Assembly: GCF_018449725.1 (NCBI RefSeq)
Contig: NZ_JAAVVC010000019.1
Coordinates: 62,001-126,000, forward strand
Length of the DNA stretch: 64,000 nucleotides
Reading direction: 5' to 3'
Origin: Pseudomonas sp. dw_612
GTDB taxonomy: Bacteria; Pseudomonadota; Gammaproteobacteria; Pseudomonadales; Pseudomonadaceae
Shown here: positions 1-9,232 of the stretch, piece by piece
Layout of the letters: each line of letters begins with the position of its first letter
How positions within the stretch are numbered: the first letter of the stretch is position 1
Notes under the pieces: generated by a model
Database searches by the model: none
Seen by the model: only the letters and a program-made list of their open reading frames with translations
What the model was told of the DNA's origin: nothing
Program-made: the position numbers and the translations under genes

Positions 1-375
1 GGCATCGTGACCGACGAACTGGTGACCACCGCTGGCGGCCCGCAATACGTTGACGGCGTGCTGATGACTTTCGGCGCCGACCCACGCCTGCTGCCAGACA
101 GCAAAACCGTGGTAGACGCCTTCCGCAAGGCCGGCACCGAGCCTGAAGGCTACACCCTGTACGCCTACGCTTCGGTCCAGACCTTGGCCGCTGCCTTCAA
201 TGGCGCCAAGTCCAACAGTGGTGAAAAAGCTGCCGAGTGGCTGAAGAAAAACCCGGTCAAGACCGTCATGGGCGAGAAAACCTGGGACAGCAAGGGCGAC
301 CTGAAAGTCTCCGACTACGTGGTTTACCAGTGGGACAAGGACGGCAAATACCACCAGCTGGAAAAACAGAAGTGA
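1..375 (+). CDS. braC: Branched-chain amino acid ABC transporter substrate-binding protein, C-terminal part
   Basis: This is the C-terminal 124 codons of a periplasmic binding protein; the 5' end lies before the window. The reading frame is open from base 1 and ends in TGA at 373-375. The residues fit the last part of a LivJ/LivK/BraC type I periplasmic-binding fold: a VDGVLMTFGADPR segment, a helix with YAYASVQTLAAA and the closing KVSDYVVYQW strand. It binds Leu/Ile/Val in the periplasm and delivers them to the BraDEFG membrane complex encoded directly downstream in the same direction. The assignment rests mainly on that gene order (binding protein, two permeases, two ATPases). The exact amino acid preference cannot be read from this fragment. 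Confidence 0.85.
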   Translation, partial: GIVTDELVTTAGGPQYVDGVLMTFGADPRLLPDSKTVVDAFRKAGTEPEGYTLYAYASVQTLAAAFNGAKSNSGEKAAEWLKKNPVKTVMGEKTWDSKGDLKVSDYVVYQWDKDGKYHQLEKQK

Positions 376-386
376 TATGAACGGTT

Positions 387-418
387 GACTCGCCCGGTGC
401 CTTGCGCGCCGGGCAGTC
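387..418 (+). other. Stem-loop between braC and braD
   Basis: GACT-c-GCCCGG pairs with CCGGGC-AGTC around an 11-base loop. No T-run follows, so this is not a standard terminator. In binding-protein ABC operons such hairpins often stabilise the upstream message, so that the binding protein is made in excess over the permease; that role is inferred here from position only. The rest of the 171-bp gap to braD shows nothing else I can name. Confidence 0.5.
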
Positions 419-546
419 AAAGAACATGTCCGTGCAGTACCTGTCTTTTCTCGTAGAGCTGCACCTAACCGTGTTGCGCTGGCGGCTGAACCCCGGTCCG
501 TTGCAACCCGCTTCTGTGCAGTCTCTCAAATGCGTGAGATTGCGTT

Positions 547-1461
<915 letters not shown>

Positions 1462-1464
1462 GCG

Positions 1465-2748
1465 ATGTCTTCAACCACTAAAAAAACCATTGATCTCAAA
1501 AGAAGCCTGGTTGACGCGATTCTTGCCGGCCTCGTTGCCCTGATTGTGTTCGGCCCGATTGTCGGCGTGGTCCTCGACGGCTACGGCTTCAACCTGCAAC
1601 CGACACGGGTGGCGTGGATTGTCGCCATCGTCATGGCGGGCCGCTTTGCCTTGAGCCTGTTCCTGCAAACCCCCAAAGGCCTGAAAATCCTCGAAGGCTT
1701 TGAAAGCACCGGCTCCGGGGTTCATGTACTGCCGCCGGATTACAAAACCCGCTTGCGCTGGATCATCCCGCTGGTGATCGTCATTGCCGTGGTGTTTCCG
1801 TTCTTCTCCAACTCTTACCTGCTGGGTGTGGTCATCCTCGGTTTGATCTACGTGTTGCTGGGCCTGGGTCTGAACATCGTGGTCGGCCTCGCCGGCCTGC
1901 TCGACCTCGGTTATGTGGCGTTCTACGCCATCGGTGCCTACGGTCTGGCGCTCGGTTATCAATACCTGGGACTGGGTTTCTGGACGGTGCTGCCGTTGGC
2001 GGCGATTACCGCTGGCCTTGCCGGTTGCATCCTCGGTTTCCCGGTGTTGCGTCTGCACGGTGACTACCTGGCGATCGTGACCCTGGGCTTCGGTGAAATC
2101 ATCCGCCTGATCCTCAACAACTGGCTGTCCCTGACCGGCGGCCCGAACGGCATGCCGGCTCCGCTTCCGACTTTCTTTGGCCTTGAGTTCGGCAAGCGGG
2201 CGAAGGACGGTGGAGTGCCTTTCCATGAGTTTTTCGGCATCGCCTATAACCCGGATGTGAAGTATTACTTCATCTACGCGGTGTTGTTCCTGGTGGTTCT
2301 GGCCGTGCTCTACATCAAGCATCGTCTGGTCAAGATGCCGGTCGGCCGCGCCTGGGAAGCCCTGCGTGAAGACGAAATCGCCTGCCGCTCCATGGGCCTG
2401 AACCACGTACTGGTCAAGCTCTCGGCGTTCACCATCGGTGCATCGACGGCGGGTCTGGCGGGCGTGTTCTTCGCGACCTATCAAGGTTTCGTCAACCCGA
2501 CCTCGTTCACCTTCTTCGAGTCGGCGCTGATCCTCGCCATCGTGGTACTCGGCGGCATGGGTTCGACCATCGGCGTGGTGATTGCGGCTTTCGTACTGAC
2601 CGTCGCCCCGGAACTGTTGCGTGGCTTCGCGGAATACCGCGTGCTGCTGTTCGGCGTGTTGATGGTGTTGATGATGATCTGGCGACCGCGCGGCCTGATT
2701 CGGATCAGCCGTACCGGTGTGACCCCGCGTAAAGGAGTAGCGCCATGA
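1465..2748 (+). CDS. braE: Branched-chain amino acid ABC transporter permease BraE/LivM
   Basis: Second membrane subunit of the BraCDEFG importer, 427 residues. It has the LivM hallmarks: an N-terminal extension with two to three extra hydrophobic segments, the GLAGLLDLGYVAFYAIGAYG loop in the middle, and GRAWEALREDEIACRSMGL, the EAA-like loop that contacts the ATPases. It ends in MMIWRPRGL, parallel to the end of BraD. It starts 3 bp after braD and its last 4 bases overlap the braF start, which indicates tight translational coupling. Confidence 0.95.
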   Translation: MSSTTKKTIDLKRSLVDAILAGLVALIVFGPIVGVVLDGYGFNLQPTRVAWIVAIVMAGRFALSLFLQTPKGLKILEGFESTGSGVHVLPPDYKTRLRWIIPLVIVIAVVFPFFSNSYLLGVVILGLIYVLLGLGLNIVVGLAGLLDLGYVAFYAIGAYGLALGYQYLGLGFWTVLPLAAITAGLAGCILGFPVLRLHGDYLAIVTLGFGEIIRLILNNWLSLTGGPNGMPAPLPTFFGLEFGKRAKDGGVPFHEFFGIAYNPDVKYYFIYAVLFLVVLAVLYIKHRLVKMPVGRAWEALREDEIACRSMGLNHVLVKLSAFTIGASTAGLAGVFFATYQGFVNPTSFTFFESALILAIVVLGGMGSTIGVVIAAFVLTVAPELLRGFAEYRVLLFGVLMVLMMIWRPRGLIRISRTGVTPRKGVAP

Positions 2749-3620
2749 GCGAAGTCGTACTCTCGGTCGAGAAGCTGATGATGCACTTCGGCGGCATCAA
2801 GGCGTTGAGCGATGTCAGCCTCAAAGTCCACCGCAATTCGATCTTCGCCCTGATCGGCCCCAACGGCGCAGGCAAGACCACGGTGTTCAACTGCCTGACC
2901 GGGTTCTACAAGGCCTCCGGCGGCAAGATCGAACTCAATGTACGTGGCGAGCAGACCAACGTTATCCAGTTGCTGGGCGAATCGTTCAAACCGGTGGATT
3001 TCGTTTCGCCGAAATCCTTCCTCAGTCGTATGTACTACAAGATGTTCGGCGGCACCCACCTGGTGAACCGTGCCGGCCTGGCGCGGACGTTCCAGAACAT
3101 TCGCCTGTTCAAGGAAATGTCGGTGCTGGAAAACCTGCTGGTGGCGCAGCACATGTGGGTCAACCGCAACATGCTCGCCGGCATCCTCAACACCAAGGGC
3201 TACCGCAAGGCTGAAAGCGATGCGCTGGACCACGCCTTCTACTGGCTGGAAGTGGTGGACCTGGTGGACTGCGCCAACCGTCTGGCTGGTGAACTGTCCT
3301 ACGGCCAGCAACGCCGTCTGGAAATCGCCCGCGCCATGTGCACCCGGCCGCAGATCATCTGCCTCGACGAACCGGCCGCCGGCCTCAACCCTCAGGAAAC
3401 CGAAGCGCTGAGCGCGATGATCCGGCTGCTGCGCGACGAGCACGATCTGACCGTGGTGCTGATCGAACACGACATGGGCATGGTAATGAGCATTTCCGAC
3501 CACATCGTGGTGCTGGACCACGGCATCGTCATCGCCGAGGGCGGGCCTGACGCCATTCGTAACGACCCGAAAGTGATTGCGGCCTACCTCGGCGCTGATG
3601 AAGAGGAAGTGGTGCTATGA
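2745..3620 (+). CDS. braF: Branched-chain amino acid ABC transporter ATP-binding protein BraF/LivG
   Basis: Cytoplasmic ATPase of the importer, 291 residues. Walker A is GPNGAGKT at residues 38-45, the ABC signature is LSYGQQRRLEIARAM, and Walker B is IICLDEPAAGLNP, followed by the switch histidine in VLIEHDMGMV. The long insert between Walker A and the Q-loop and the RTFQNIRLF segment are typical of LivG rather than LivF. The ATG overlaps the braE stop in an ATGA arrangement, and its own stop overlaps braG in the same way. Confidence 0.95.
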   Translation: MSEVVLSVEKLMMHFGGIKALSDVSLKVHRNSIFALIGPNGAGKTTVFNCLTGFYKASGGKIELNVRGEQTNVIQLLGESFKPVDFVSPKSFLSRMYYKMFGGTHLVNRAGLARTFQNIRLFKEMSVLENLLVAQHMWVNRNMLAGILNTKGYRKAESDALDHAFYWLEVVDLVDCANRLAGELSYGQQRRLEIARAMCTRPQIICLDEPAAGLNPQETEALSAMIRLLRDEHDLTVVLIEHDMGMVMSISDHIVVLDHGIVIAEGGPDAIRNDPKVIAAYLGADEEEVVL

Positions 3621-4333
3621 GCCAACCCATCCTCGAACTGAAGGATCTGGACGTGTTTTACGGGCCGATCCAGGCCCTGAAGAAAGTCTCGCTGCACATC
3701 AACGAAGGTGAAACCGTCAGCCTGATCGGCTCCAACGGCGCCGGCAAATCGACCCTGCTGATGTCGATTTTCGGCCAGCCCCGGGCGGCTGACGGGCAGA
3801 TCATCTATCAGGGGGTGGACATCACCCACAAATCGTCCCACTACATCGCCTCCAACGGCATTGCGCAGTCGCCGGAAGGGCGGCGAGTGTTCCCCGACAT
3901 GACCGTCGAGGAAAACCTGCTGATGGGCACCATCCCGATTGGCGACAAGTACGCCAAGGAAGACATGCAGCGCATGTTCAAGCTGTTTCCGCGGCTCGAA
4001 GAGCGACGGACCCAGCGGGCCATGACCATGTCCGGCGGCGAGCAGCAAATGCTTGCCATCGCGCGCGCACTGATGAGCAGGCCGAAACTGCTGTTGCTTG
4101 ATGAGCCGAGCCTGGGTCTGGCACCGATCGTGGTGAAACAGATCTTCGCCACCCTGCGGGAACTGGCGAGCACCGGTATGACCATCTTCCTGGTCGAGCA
4201 GAACGCCAACCACGCGCTCAAGCTGTCGGACCGGGCGTACGTGATGGTCAACGGCGAGATTCGCCTCACAGGCACCGGCAAGGAGCTGCTGGTGAATGAG
4301 GAAGTGCGGAACGCTTATCTCGGCGGGCACTAA
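3617..4333 (+). CDS. braG: Branched-chain amino acid ABC transporter ATP-binding protein BraG/LivF
   Basis: Second ATPase of the importer, 238 residues, the usual LivF length. Walker A is GSNGAGKS at 38-45; the signature is MSGGEQQMLAIARAL and Walker B LLLLDEPSLGLAP, with the switch histidine replaced by QN in IFLVEQNANHAL, which is normal for LivF. The segment GIAQSPEGRRVFPDMTVEENL is diagnostic for this subfamily. It is the last gene of the operon: a strong rho-independent terminator follows within 20 bp. Confidence 0.95.
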   Translation: MSQPILELKDLDVFYGPIQALKKVSLHINEGETVSLIGSNGAGKSTLLMSIFGQPRAADGQIIYQGVDITHKSSHYIASNGIAQSPEGRRVFPDMTVEENLLMGTIPIGDKYAKEDMQRMFKLFPRLEERRTQRAMTMSGGEQQMLAIARALMSRPKLLLLDEPSLGLAPIVVKQIFATLRELASTGMTIFLVEQNANHALKLSDRAYVMVNGEIRLTGTGKELLVNEEVRNAYLGGH

Positions 4334-4347
4334 AACGTAAACCCCAC

Positions 4348-4381
4348 AAAAACGCCCTGACGAACTCAGGGCGTTTTTTTG
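4348..4381 (+). terminator. Rho-independent terminator of braCDEFG
   Basis: A nine-base perfect stem (ACGCCCTGA / TCAGGGCGT) with a five-base loop is followed by a run of seven Ts. It lies 18 bp after the braG stop codon, so it ends the branched-chain amino acid operon. The A-run on its left also lets it act in the opposite direction. Confidence 0.9.
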
Positions 4382-4392
4382 TGCCCGTGGGT

Positions 4393-4527
4393 TTGTAGGA
4401 ACTTGTAGGACTCTGTAGGAGCTGTCGAGTGAAACGAGGCTGCGATCTTTTGATCTTGTTTTTAAAAATCAACGTCAAAAGATCGCAGCCTCGTTTCACT
4501 CGACAGCTCCTACACAGCTCCTACACG
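4393..4527. repeat. Inverted intergenic repeat, GTAGGAGCTGTCGAGTGAAACGAGG type
   Basis: Two long arms (about 4420-4460 and 4475-4513) reading GTAGGAGCTG-TCGAGTGAAACGAGGCTGCGATC pair almost perfectly around a short AT-rich centre and would form a long hairpin. The outer tips carry extra truncated copies of TGTAGGA at 4395-4417 and of CAGCTCCTACA at the right end. The same family recurs at 25370, 28674, 30572 and 37708. It is a non-coding REP-doublet-like element typical of P. fluorescens genomes. Confidence 0.85.
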
Positions 4528-4554
4528 GGACCGCGAAGTGAGGTAAAGGGAAAT

Positions 4555-5041
4555 TGTGGAAAACAATATTCACAAGCTCTCAAAGCGCGACATAAAGCCG
4601 CTGCAAATAGTTGTTTTGTCACGCTTTTGACTTGTCCCCGTTTGCTGTGGAGCTGGCTGTGAATAACGTGGGAGTAGCTGGCTGGAAGCCGCTAAAACCG
4701 TGGCTTTCAAGCGTGTGGTTGTTTTTTGATCAGGCGTTTTTCCCTGAGCATGAGCCGCCGTTGTCAACCTTTTTGTTGCGGGCCAAAAGCGCCACATTCA
4801 AGGTATGCCAGCCTGTGGATAAGTCTGTGGTTAAACTCTGGAAAGACTCGGCTGAGGGCCGTCGTTGCTGGCTTGGCGCCATCGTCGGTTCAAGTGGCGA
4901 TCGTGCAAAATGCCATGGGGCTACACGGCGGACCTTCGAGGGTCAAGCAAAAAAATTTCTATTCTGCTCGCAAAGCCTTATGCACAGCGGCTTCCAGCTT
5001 TTGTACTTGCCCCCAAAGACTGTGGACCGGCCTGTGGATAA
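4555..5041. other. Gene-free region with a cluster of DnaA-box-like motifs
   Basis: No convincing gene is present between 4528 and 5119. The stretch holds four exact matches to the DnaA-box consensus TTATNCACA on either strand: TGTGAATAA at 4658-4666, TGTGGATAA at 4814-4822, TTATGCACA at 4978-4986 and TGTGGATAA at 5033-5041. Single-mismatch forms occur at 4555-4563 (TGTGGAAAA), 4566-4574 (ATATTCACA) and 4826-4834 (TGTGGTTAA). An eight-base-specific motif is expected about 0.015 times in 500 bp, so the clustering is not chance. No dnaA, dnaN, rpmH or gidA gene lies nearby, so this is not the usual oriC; a DnaA-titrating or DnaA-reactivating locus is the simplest inference. Confidence 0.6.
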
Positions 5042-5119
5042 CGTGCGCGCACATGGCTGCAAGCCACGTTGGATAAGCTCTCGCGTGAGTTGAACGTTTT
5101 TTGTACAGATGCAACCCGT

Positions 5120-5241
5120 GTAGCAGCTGGCGAAGCCTGCGTTCGGCTGCGCAGCAGTCGTAAACCATACGACGCCACTTTCACTGTGTGTCCCGATAGG
5201 CGACTGCTGCGCAGTCGAACGTAGGCTTCGCCAGCTGCTAC
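5120..5241. repeat. Inverted repeat, GTAGCAGCTGGCGAAGCCTGCG type
   Basis: The left arm GTAGCAGCTGGCGAAGCCTG continues into a TTCGGCTGCGCAGCAGTCG segment; the right arm at about 5199-5241 is its reverse complement with few mismatches, around a 35-40 base centre. The arms are related to the GTAGGAGCTG family but distinct, and this is the only full copy in the window. It separates the DnaA-box region from the ydfG-like gene. Confidence 0.8.
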
Positions 5242-5358
5242 TGGAATTGGTGGTGGTCTATCGAGTTGTGCCGGTTGCCGGTAAGTGCCGCGCCGGGCAT
5301 GCTGGCGGCTGATTTTCTATTCCAATGGCTGCTGATCAGCCGAAGCAAGGAGAACACG

Positions 5359-6129
5359 ATGTCCAACACCCTGTTTATCACCGGCGCAACCTCCGGTTTT
5401 GGCGAAGCCTGTGCCCGTCGTTTTGCCGAGGCTGGCTGGAAACTGGTGCTGACCGGCCGTCGTGAAGAGCGCCTCAATGCCCTGTGCGCCGAGTTGTCGA
5501 AGCAGACCGAGGTCCATGGCCTGGTGCTCGACGTGCGTGATCGCAAGGCCATGGAGGAAGCGATTGCCAACCTGCCGCCGTCCTTCGCCAAGCTGCGCGG
5601 GCTGATCAACAACGCCGGCCTGGCCCTGGGCGTGGATCCGGCGCCCAAGTGTGACCTGGACGACTGGGACACCATGGTCGATACCAACATCAAAGGCCTG
5701 ATGTACAGCACTCGGCTGCTGCTGCCACGCCTGATCGCCCATGGTCGCGGCGCCGGCATCGTCAACCTCGGCTCCATCGCCGGCAACTACCCGTACCCGG
5801 GCAGCCACGTGTATGGCGCGAGCAAGGCGTTCGTCAAACAGTTCTCCCTGAACCTGCGCTGCGACCTGCAAGGCACCGGCGTACGCGTCAGCAACATCGA
5901 GCCAGGCCTGTGCGAGAGCGAGTTTTCTCTGGTGCGTTTCGCCGGTGACCAGGAGCGCTACAACGCCACCTACGCCGGTGCCGAGCCGATTCAGCCGCAA
6001 GACATCGCCGACACCATCTTCTGGGTGCTGAACGCGCCGGCGCACATCAACATCAACAGCCTGGAGTTGATGCCGGTGAGCCAGACCTGGGCCGGGTTCT
6101 CCATTGAGCGTAATGGCGGCAAGGCTTAA
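5359..6129 (+). CDS. ydfG: YdfG-type NADP-dependent short-chain dehydrogenase (3-hydroxy acid dehydrogenase)
   Basis: Cytoplasmic SDR-family oxidoreductase of 256 residues. The Rossmann motif TGATSGFG is at 8-15, NNAG at 84-87, and the catalytic S139, Y152 and K156 are present in GSIAGNYPYPGSHVYGASK. It closely follows E. coli YdfG (for example the LTGRREERL and WDTMVDTNIKGL stretches and the C-terminal NINSLELMPVSQ). YdfG oxidises L-allo-threonine and 3-hydroxy acids and reduces malonic semialdehyde, so a role in amino acid or pyrimidine breakdown is likely. The ATG at 5359 is preceded by AAGGAGA; an in-frame upstream ATG at 5266 has no such site. The gene stands alone between repeats. Confidence 0.85.
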   Translation: MSNTLFITGATSGFGEACARRFAEAGWKLVLTGRREERLNALCAELSKQTEVHGLVLDVRDRKAMEEAIANLPPSFAKLRGLINNAGLALGVDPAPKCDLDDWDTMVDTNIKGLMYSTRLLLPRLIAHGRGAGIVNLGSIAGNYPYPGSHVYGASKAFVKQFSLNLRCDLQGTGVRVSNIEPGLCESEFSLVRFAGDQERYNATYAGAEPIQPQDIADTIFWVLNAPAHININSLELMPVSQTWAGFSIERNGGKA

Positions 6130-6145
6130 GACCGCGTTATCGTTC

Positions 6146-6217
6146 TTCGCGAGCAAGCCCGCTCCCACAATGGACCTGTGTTCGCAGATCTAATGTGGGA
6201 GCGGGCTTGCTCGCGAA
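6146..6217. repeat. REP doublet, TGTGGGAGCGGGCTTGCTCGCGAA type
   Basis: Two copies in inverted orientation (6146-6169 and 6194-6217) of the 24-base element, around a 24-base centre. It lies between the ydfG-like gene and the cation transporter gene. This is the common REP family of fluorescent pseudomonads, which are normally mobilised by RAYT transposases; no RAYT gene is in this window. Confidence 0.9.
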
Positions 6218-6311
6218 GAGGCCGGAACTGACAAAACAAGGCATAAGGTAGACTCCTCTCCCAACAACCCCACCGCGCCCCGCGGTTTTCAAGGTTTTCA
6301 GAGGAGGCTAC

Positions 6312-7217
6312 GTGAGTAACCGAGGTGAGCAGTCGCTGCTCAAACAATCGACCATCCTGATGTTCGCCGTGGCGATCGCCGGGATTGTCACCGGTTTCGT
6401 TTCAGGTGCCCAATCCATCCTGTTCGATGGTTTTTTCTCGTTGATCGCGACCTTTATCAAGGTCCTGATGTTGATCACCGCCAAACTGATCGCCAAAGAA
6501 AGCAACCACCGTTTCCAGTTCGGCTTCTGGCATCTGGAGCCGATGGTGTTGCTGATCGAAGGCAGTTTCCTGTTTTTGATCGCGATCTATGCCTTTCTCA
6601 ACGGCGTGTTCGGCATCATCAATGGTGGTCGCGAGATCGAGCTCGGGCTGGTGATCATCTACGCGGCGGTGTTTACCGTCGTCGAGTTCGCGTACTTCTT
6701 CTACGTTCGCCATCGCAACCGCAAGCTCAAATCGACGCTGATTCAGTTCGACAACATCAGTTGGCTGGTGGACGCCATGTTGTCAGTGGGCCTGTTGGTG
6801 AGTTTCCTCACCGCGCTGCTGCTCAAGTCCCAGGGTTATGGCGAGTGGGCGGTGTATGTCGACCCGCTGATCCTGATTCTGCTGGCCCTGAGCATGTTGC
6901 CGCCGGCCTTCAAAATCCTGCGTCCGGCATTGCGCGATGTGCTGGGGATTGTCCCGGATCAATTGAACGACAAAGTGCGTCAGGTGATGGACGCGGCCAA
7001 GGTCGAGCATGGTTTCGATGACTACAGCTCTTACGTGCAGAAGCACGGACGGGCGCGGTTTATCGAGATTCATGTGGTGTTGCCGGCGGATTATCGGCTG
7101 GAGAGCGTGGGGCAACTGGATACGCTGCGCGAGGAGATTTCCGCGAAGCTGGGTCAGGCGGATGCGGCGCGATGGCTGACCATTAGTTTTACCGGGGATC
7201 GGAAGTGGATTGCGTGA
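6312..7217 (+). CDS. Cation diffusion facilitator family transporter
   Basis: Inner-membrane divalent-cation/proton antiporter, 301 residues. Six hydrophobic segments fit the CDF fold, for example around residues 14-34, 38-60, 80-100, 112-130, 150-172 and 178-195, followed by a cytoplasmic ferredoxin-like C-terminal domain with GRARFIEIHVVLP. Aspartates sit in the expected membrane positions (SILFDGFFSL in helix 2, DNISWLVDAML in helix 5). The typical His of helix 2 is not in the usual place, so the metal (Zn, Fe, Mn or Co) cannot be assigned. The start is GTG with GAGGAGG about 8 bases upstream. It is a single gene with a REP after it. Confidence 0.8.
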   Translation: MSNRGEQSLLKQSTILMFAVAIAGIVTGFVSGAQSILFDGFFSLIATFIKVLMLITAKLIAKESNHRFQFGFWHLEPMVLLIEGSFLFLIAIYAFLNGVFGIINGGREIELGLVIIYAAVFTVVEFAYFFYVRHRNRKLKSTLIQFDNISWLVDAMLSVGLLVSFLTALLLKSQGYGEWAVYVDPLILILLALSMLPPAFKILRPALRDVLGIVPDQLNDKVRQVMDAAKVEHGFDDYSSYVQKHGRARFIEIHVVLPADYRLESVGQLDTLREEISAKLGQADAARWLTISFTGDRKWIA

Positions 7218-7242
7218 TAGATCGGTGACCTCTTCGAGGCCA

Positions 7243-7306
7243 TTCGCGAGCAAGCCCGCTCCCACATTGGAATGCATTCCCCTGTTGGAGCGGGCTTGCT
7301 CGCGAA
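7243..7306. repeat. REP doublet, TGTGGGAGCGGGCTTGCTCGCGAA type
   Basis: Inverted copies TTCGCGAGCAAGCCCGCTCC and TTGGAGCGGGCTTGCTCGCG around a short centre, lying between the converging ends of the cation transporter and the AGE isomerase genes. It may help to stop transcription from both sides. Confidence 0.9.
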
Positions 7307-7319
7307 GGCAATCTTCCAG

Positions 7320-8447
7320 TCAGCGCAGATAGTCGACCAACCCGCGGTAGCACGTCGCCAAATGATAAGGCGTGGTCGAAGGCATGTCCTTGCGACTCAC
7401 TTCGCCTTGCGCATCTCGACATTCATACCAGCCGCCTCCATGCAGAAACCGCTGCTGCAACGCCTGTAATTGGCGCAGCACTGCCGCTTCACTATCAGGC
7501 CGTAAAGTCAGCGCCCGCAGATACTCGGCCTGGGCCCAGATTCTTTCGGTGCCATCCTTCGGGCAGCCATCCAGATCGAGCATTGCCCTCACGGCGCCCG
7601 TCTGCGGATCAACACCCAGTTGCTCAGTGAACGCAAATGCGCGATCCAGCGACGCATGCAACTTCGATCCACGCAGCAACTGCGAGGATTCCAGCAGGAA
7701 ATACCATTCGAATTGGTGGCCCGGCTCGAACCAGTTATCCACAGCCCCCAACGGCTTTTCCATCAACACGCCGGTTTGCGGATCGATGAACTGTTTTTGC
7801 ATGGCTGTGCATAACTCAACCAGTGCACCTTGGGCGGCAGCGTCTGGGCGCACTGAAAGCGTGGCGAGGAAGGCTTCGGCCAAATGCATCAGCGGGTTTT
7901 GCAATGGGCCGGTCTTGAGTGAGGACCAATCGCGCTCCAGGCAAGCTTCGTACAGACCGTCGTCGGTGGCGAAGCGTTGCGCGACCACTTCCAGCGCCGC
8001 GTTAAGCACCGACTCCACCAGCGGTTCGCGCGCCTTGTCCCAGTAATGGGCGCAGGCGAACAGGATGAAGGCGTGGGTGTAGAGGTCTTTGCGCTGATCC
8101 AGCGGCGCGCCCTGCGGGTCGATGCTGTAGAACCAGCCACCGTGCTCGGCGTCGTGAAAGTGCTGCTGCAAGGAACGGAACAGCGCCGCCGCACGTTCTT
8201 CGGCCGCCGGCATCTGGCCGATCAGACTGGAAAACAGGTACAGCTGACGCGCGCAGGCCATGGCTCGATAGCGTTGCGGTGGCAGCGGATGATGCCCGGC
8301 GTCCAGCGCTTCATACGGCAGTGCCATCGCGGCGTTCCAGCCGGGGCCTTGCCAGAGCGGCACGATCACGCCCTGGAAGTGCTGTTGCACCGAGGCGAAC
8401 AGGGCGGTCAATTCAGGCTGAGAGGCAGAGCGGGAAGCATGAGGCAT
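7320..8447 (-). CDS. AGE-family epimerase/isomerase (mannose isomerase-like)
   Basis: Cytoplasmic enzyme of 375 residues, in the usual 370-420 range of the N-acylglucosamine 2-epimerase (AGE) family with its (alpha/alpha)6 barrel. Family signatures are the RKDLYTHAFILFA stretch, PLMHLAEAFLA and the catalytic-histidine motif GHQFEWYFLL, plus RIWAQAEYLRAL near the C-terminus. Family members isomerise mannose/fructose, sulfoquinovose derivatives or N-acylglucosamine; the substrate here cannot be fixed, though mannose/fructose isomerisation is the most common outcome for this length in pseudomonads. It stands alone between two repeats, with no carbohydrate operon next to it. Confidence 0.75.
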   Translation of the reverse strand: MPHASRSASQPELTALFASVQQHFQGVIVPLWQGPGWNAAMALPYEALDAGHHPLPPQRYRAMACARQLYLFSSLIGQMPAAEERAAALFRSLQQHFHDAEHGGWFYSIDPQGAPLDQRKDLYTHAFILFACAHYWDKAREPLVESVLNAALEVVAQRFATDDGLYEACLERDWSSLKTGPLQNPLMHLAEAFLATLSVRPDAAAQGALVELCTAMQKQFIDPQTGVLMEKPLGAVDNWFEPGHQFEWYFLLESSQLLRGSKLHASLDRAFAFTEQLGVDPQTGAVRAMLDLDGCPKDGTERIWAQAEYLRALTLRPDSEAAVLRQLQALQQRFLHGGGWYECRDAQGEVSRKDMPSTTPYHLATCYRGLVDYLR

Positions 8448-8531
8448 TGGCTGGCGTCGTCACGGCAGGGGCGATTGCGCGACATGTTAGCAGAGAGGCC
8501 GACCCGAGAGAGGGGATGTCTGTCAGGCCGC

Positions 8532-8606
8532 CTTCGCGGGCAAGCCTCGCTCCTACAGGATTGCGGCGTACACAAAACCCTGTAGGAGCGAGGCTTGCCC
8601 GCGAAG
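8532..8606. repeat. REP doublet, variant GCGGGCAAGCCTCGCTCCTACAG
   Basis: Two inverted copies of CTTCGCGGGCAAGCCTCGCT around a 20-25 base centre. The arms mix the features of the two main families in this window: the GCGAGCAAGC core of one and the CTCCTACAG end of the other. It lies between the AGE isomerase start and the hupE stop. Confidence 0.85.
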
Positions 8607-8630
8607 AGGCCCGACCAGGCAATAAAGAAA

Positions 8631-9203
8631 TCAGCCTGCTAACAACCAAACCCCGGTCGCCGCCGAAGCCGCACCCGCCACGCGAATCAGCGGCGCAGCC
8701 GCCTGAGGCAGAACGCGAACCACCGCATAACCCAAGCCGTGCAACGCCGCAGTCGCCGCGACGAACCCTGCGGCATACGCCCAAGGGCTCGACATGGCCG
8801 GCAATTCCAGACCATGGGCCACGCCATGGAACAACGCAAACAACCCGGTCGCCGCTACGGCTACGCTCAACGGCGGACGCACCGCCAGCGCCACGGCCAG
8901 GCCCAGCGCCAGCACCGAGGCAGCAATCCCGCTTTCCAGCGCTGGCAGGTTCAGCCCTTCAAAACCGAGCAAGCCGCCGACCAGCATGGTGCCGACGAAC
9001 GTGCACGGCAGCGCCCAGCGCGCCGCGCCTTTTTGCTGCGCGGCCCACAAACCTACCGCGACCATCGCCAGCAAGTGATCGATGCCGCCAATCGGGTGGC
9101 TGATACCGGCGATCAAGCCGTTATCACCATGCCCCGGGTGGGCGAAGGCGATGGCCGGGGTCAGCAGCAGGGCCAGGGCGCCCAGGATGCGTTTCAGTGT
9201 CAT
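8631..9203 (-). CDS. ureJ: HupE/UreJ family nickel permease
   Basis: Inner-membrane secondary transporter of 190 residues. A signal peptide MTLKRILGALALLLTPAIAFA is followed by HPGHGD at the mature N-terminus. The family motifs HPIGGIDHLLAMVAVG and FALFHGVAHGLE are intact, and about six hydrophobic helices are present. HupE/UreJ proteins bring nickel (sometimes cobalt) into the cell for hydrogenase or urease; here it lies directly after ureE-ureF-ureG on the same strand, so it should feed urease. The ATG at 9203 was chosen because it gives the signal peptide; the frame is open further upstream but without family similarity. Confidence 0.88.
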   Translation of the reverse strand: MTLKRILGALALLLTPAIAFAHPGHGDNGLIAGISHPIGGIDHLLAMVAVGLWAAQQKGAARWALPCTFVGTMLVGGLLGFEGLNLPALESGIAASVLALGLAVALAVRPPLSVAVAATGLFALFHGVAHGLELPAMSSPWAYAAGFVAATAALHGLGYAVVRVLPQAAAPLIRVAGAASAATGVWLLAG

Positions 9204-9232
9204 GGATAAGCTTCCTTGTGGATAAGTCGTGA

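Noticed and set aside
4555..5041. Possible chromosome origin oriC.
   Set aside because: DnaA boxes are present but dnaA, dnaN, rpmH, rnpA or gidA are not adjacent and no clear AT-rich unwinding element was seen; kept only as a DnaA-box cluster.
4611..5093. Open frame of 160 codons through the DnaA-box region.
   Set aside because: No ribosome site, no family resemblance, overlapped by frames in other phases; composition looks non-coding.
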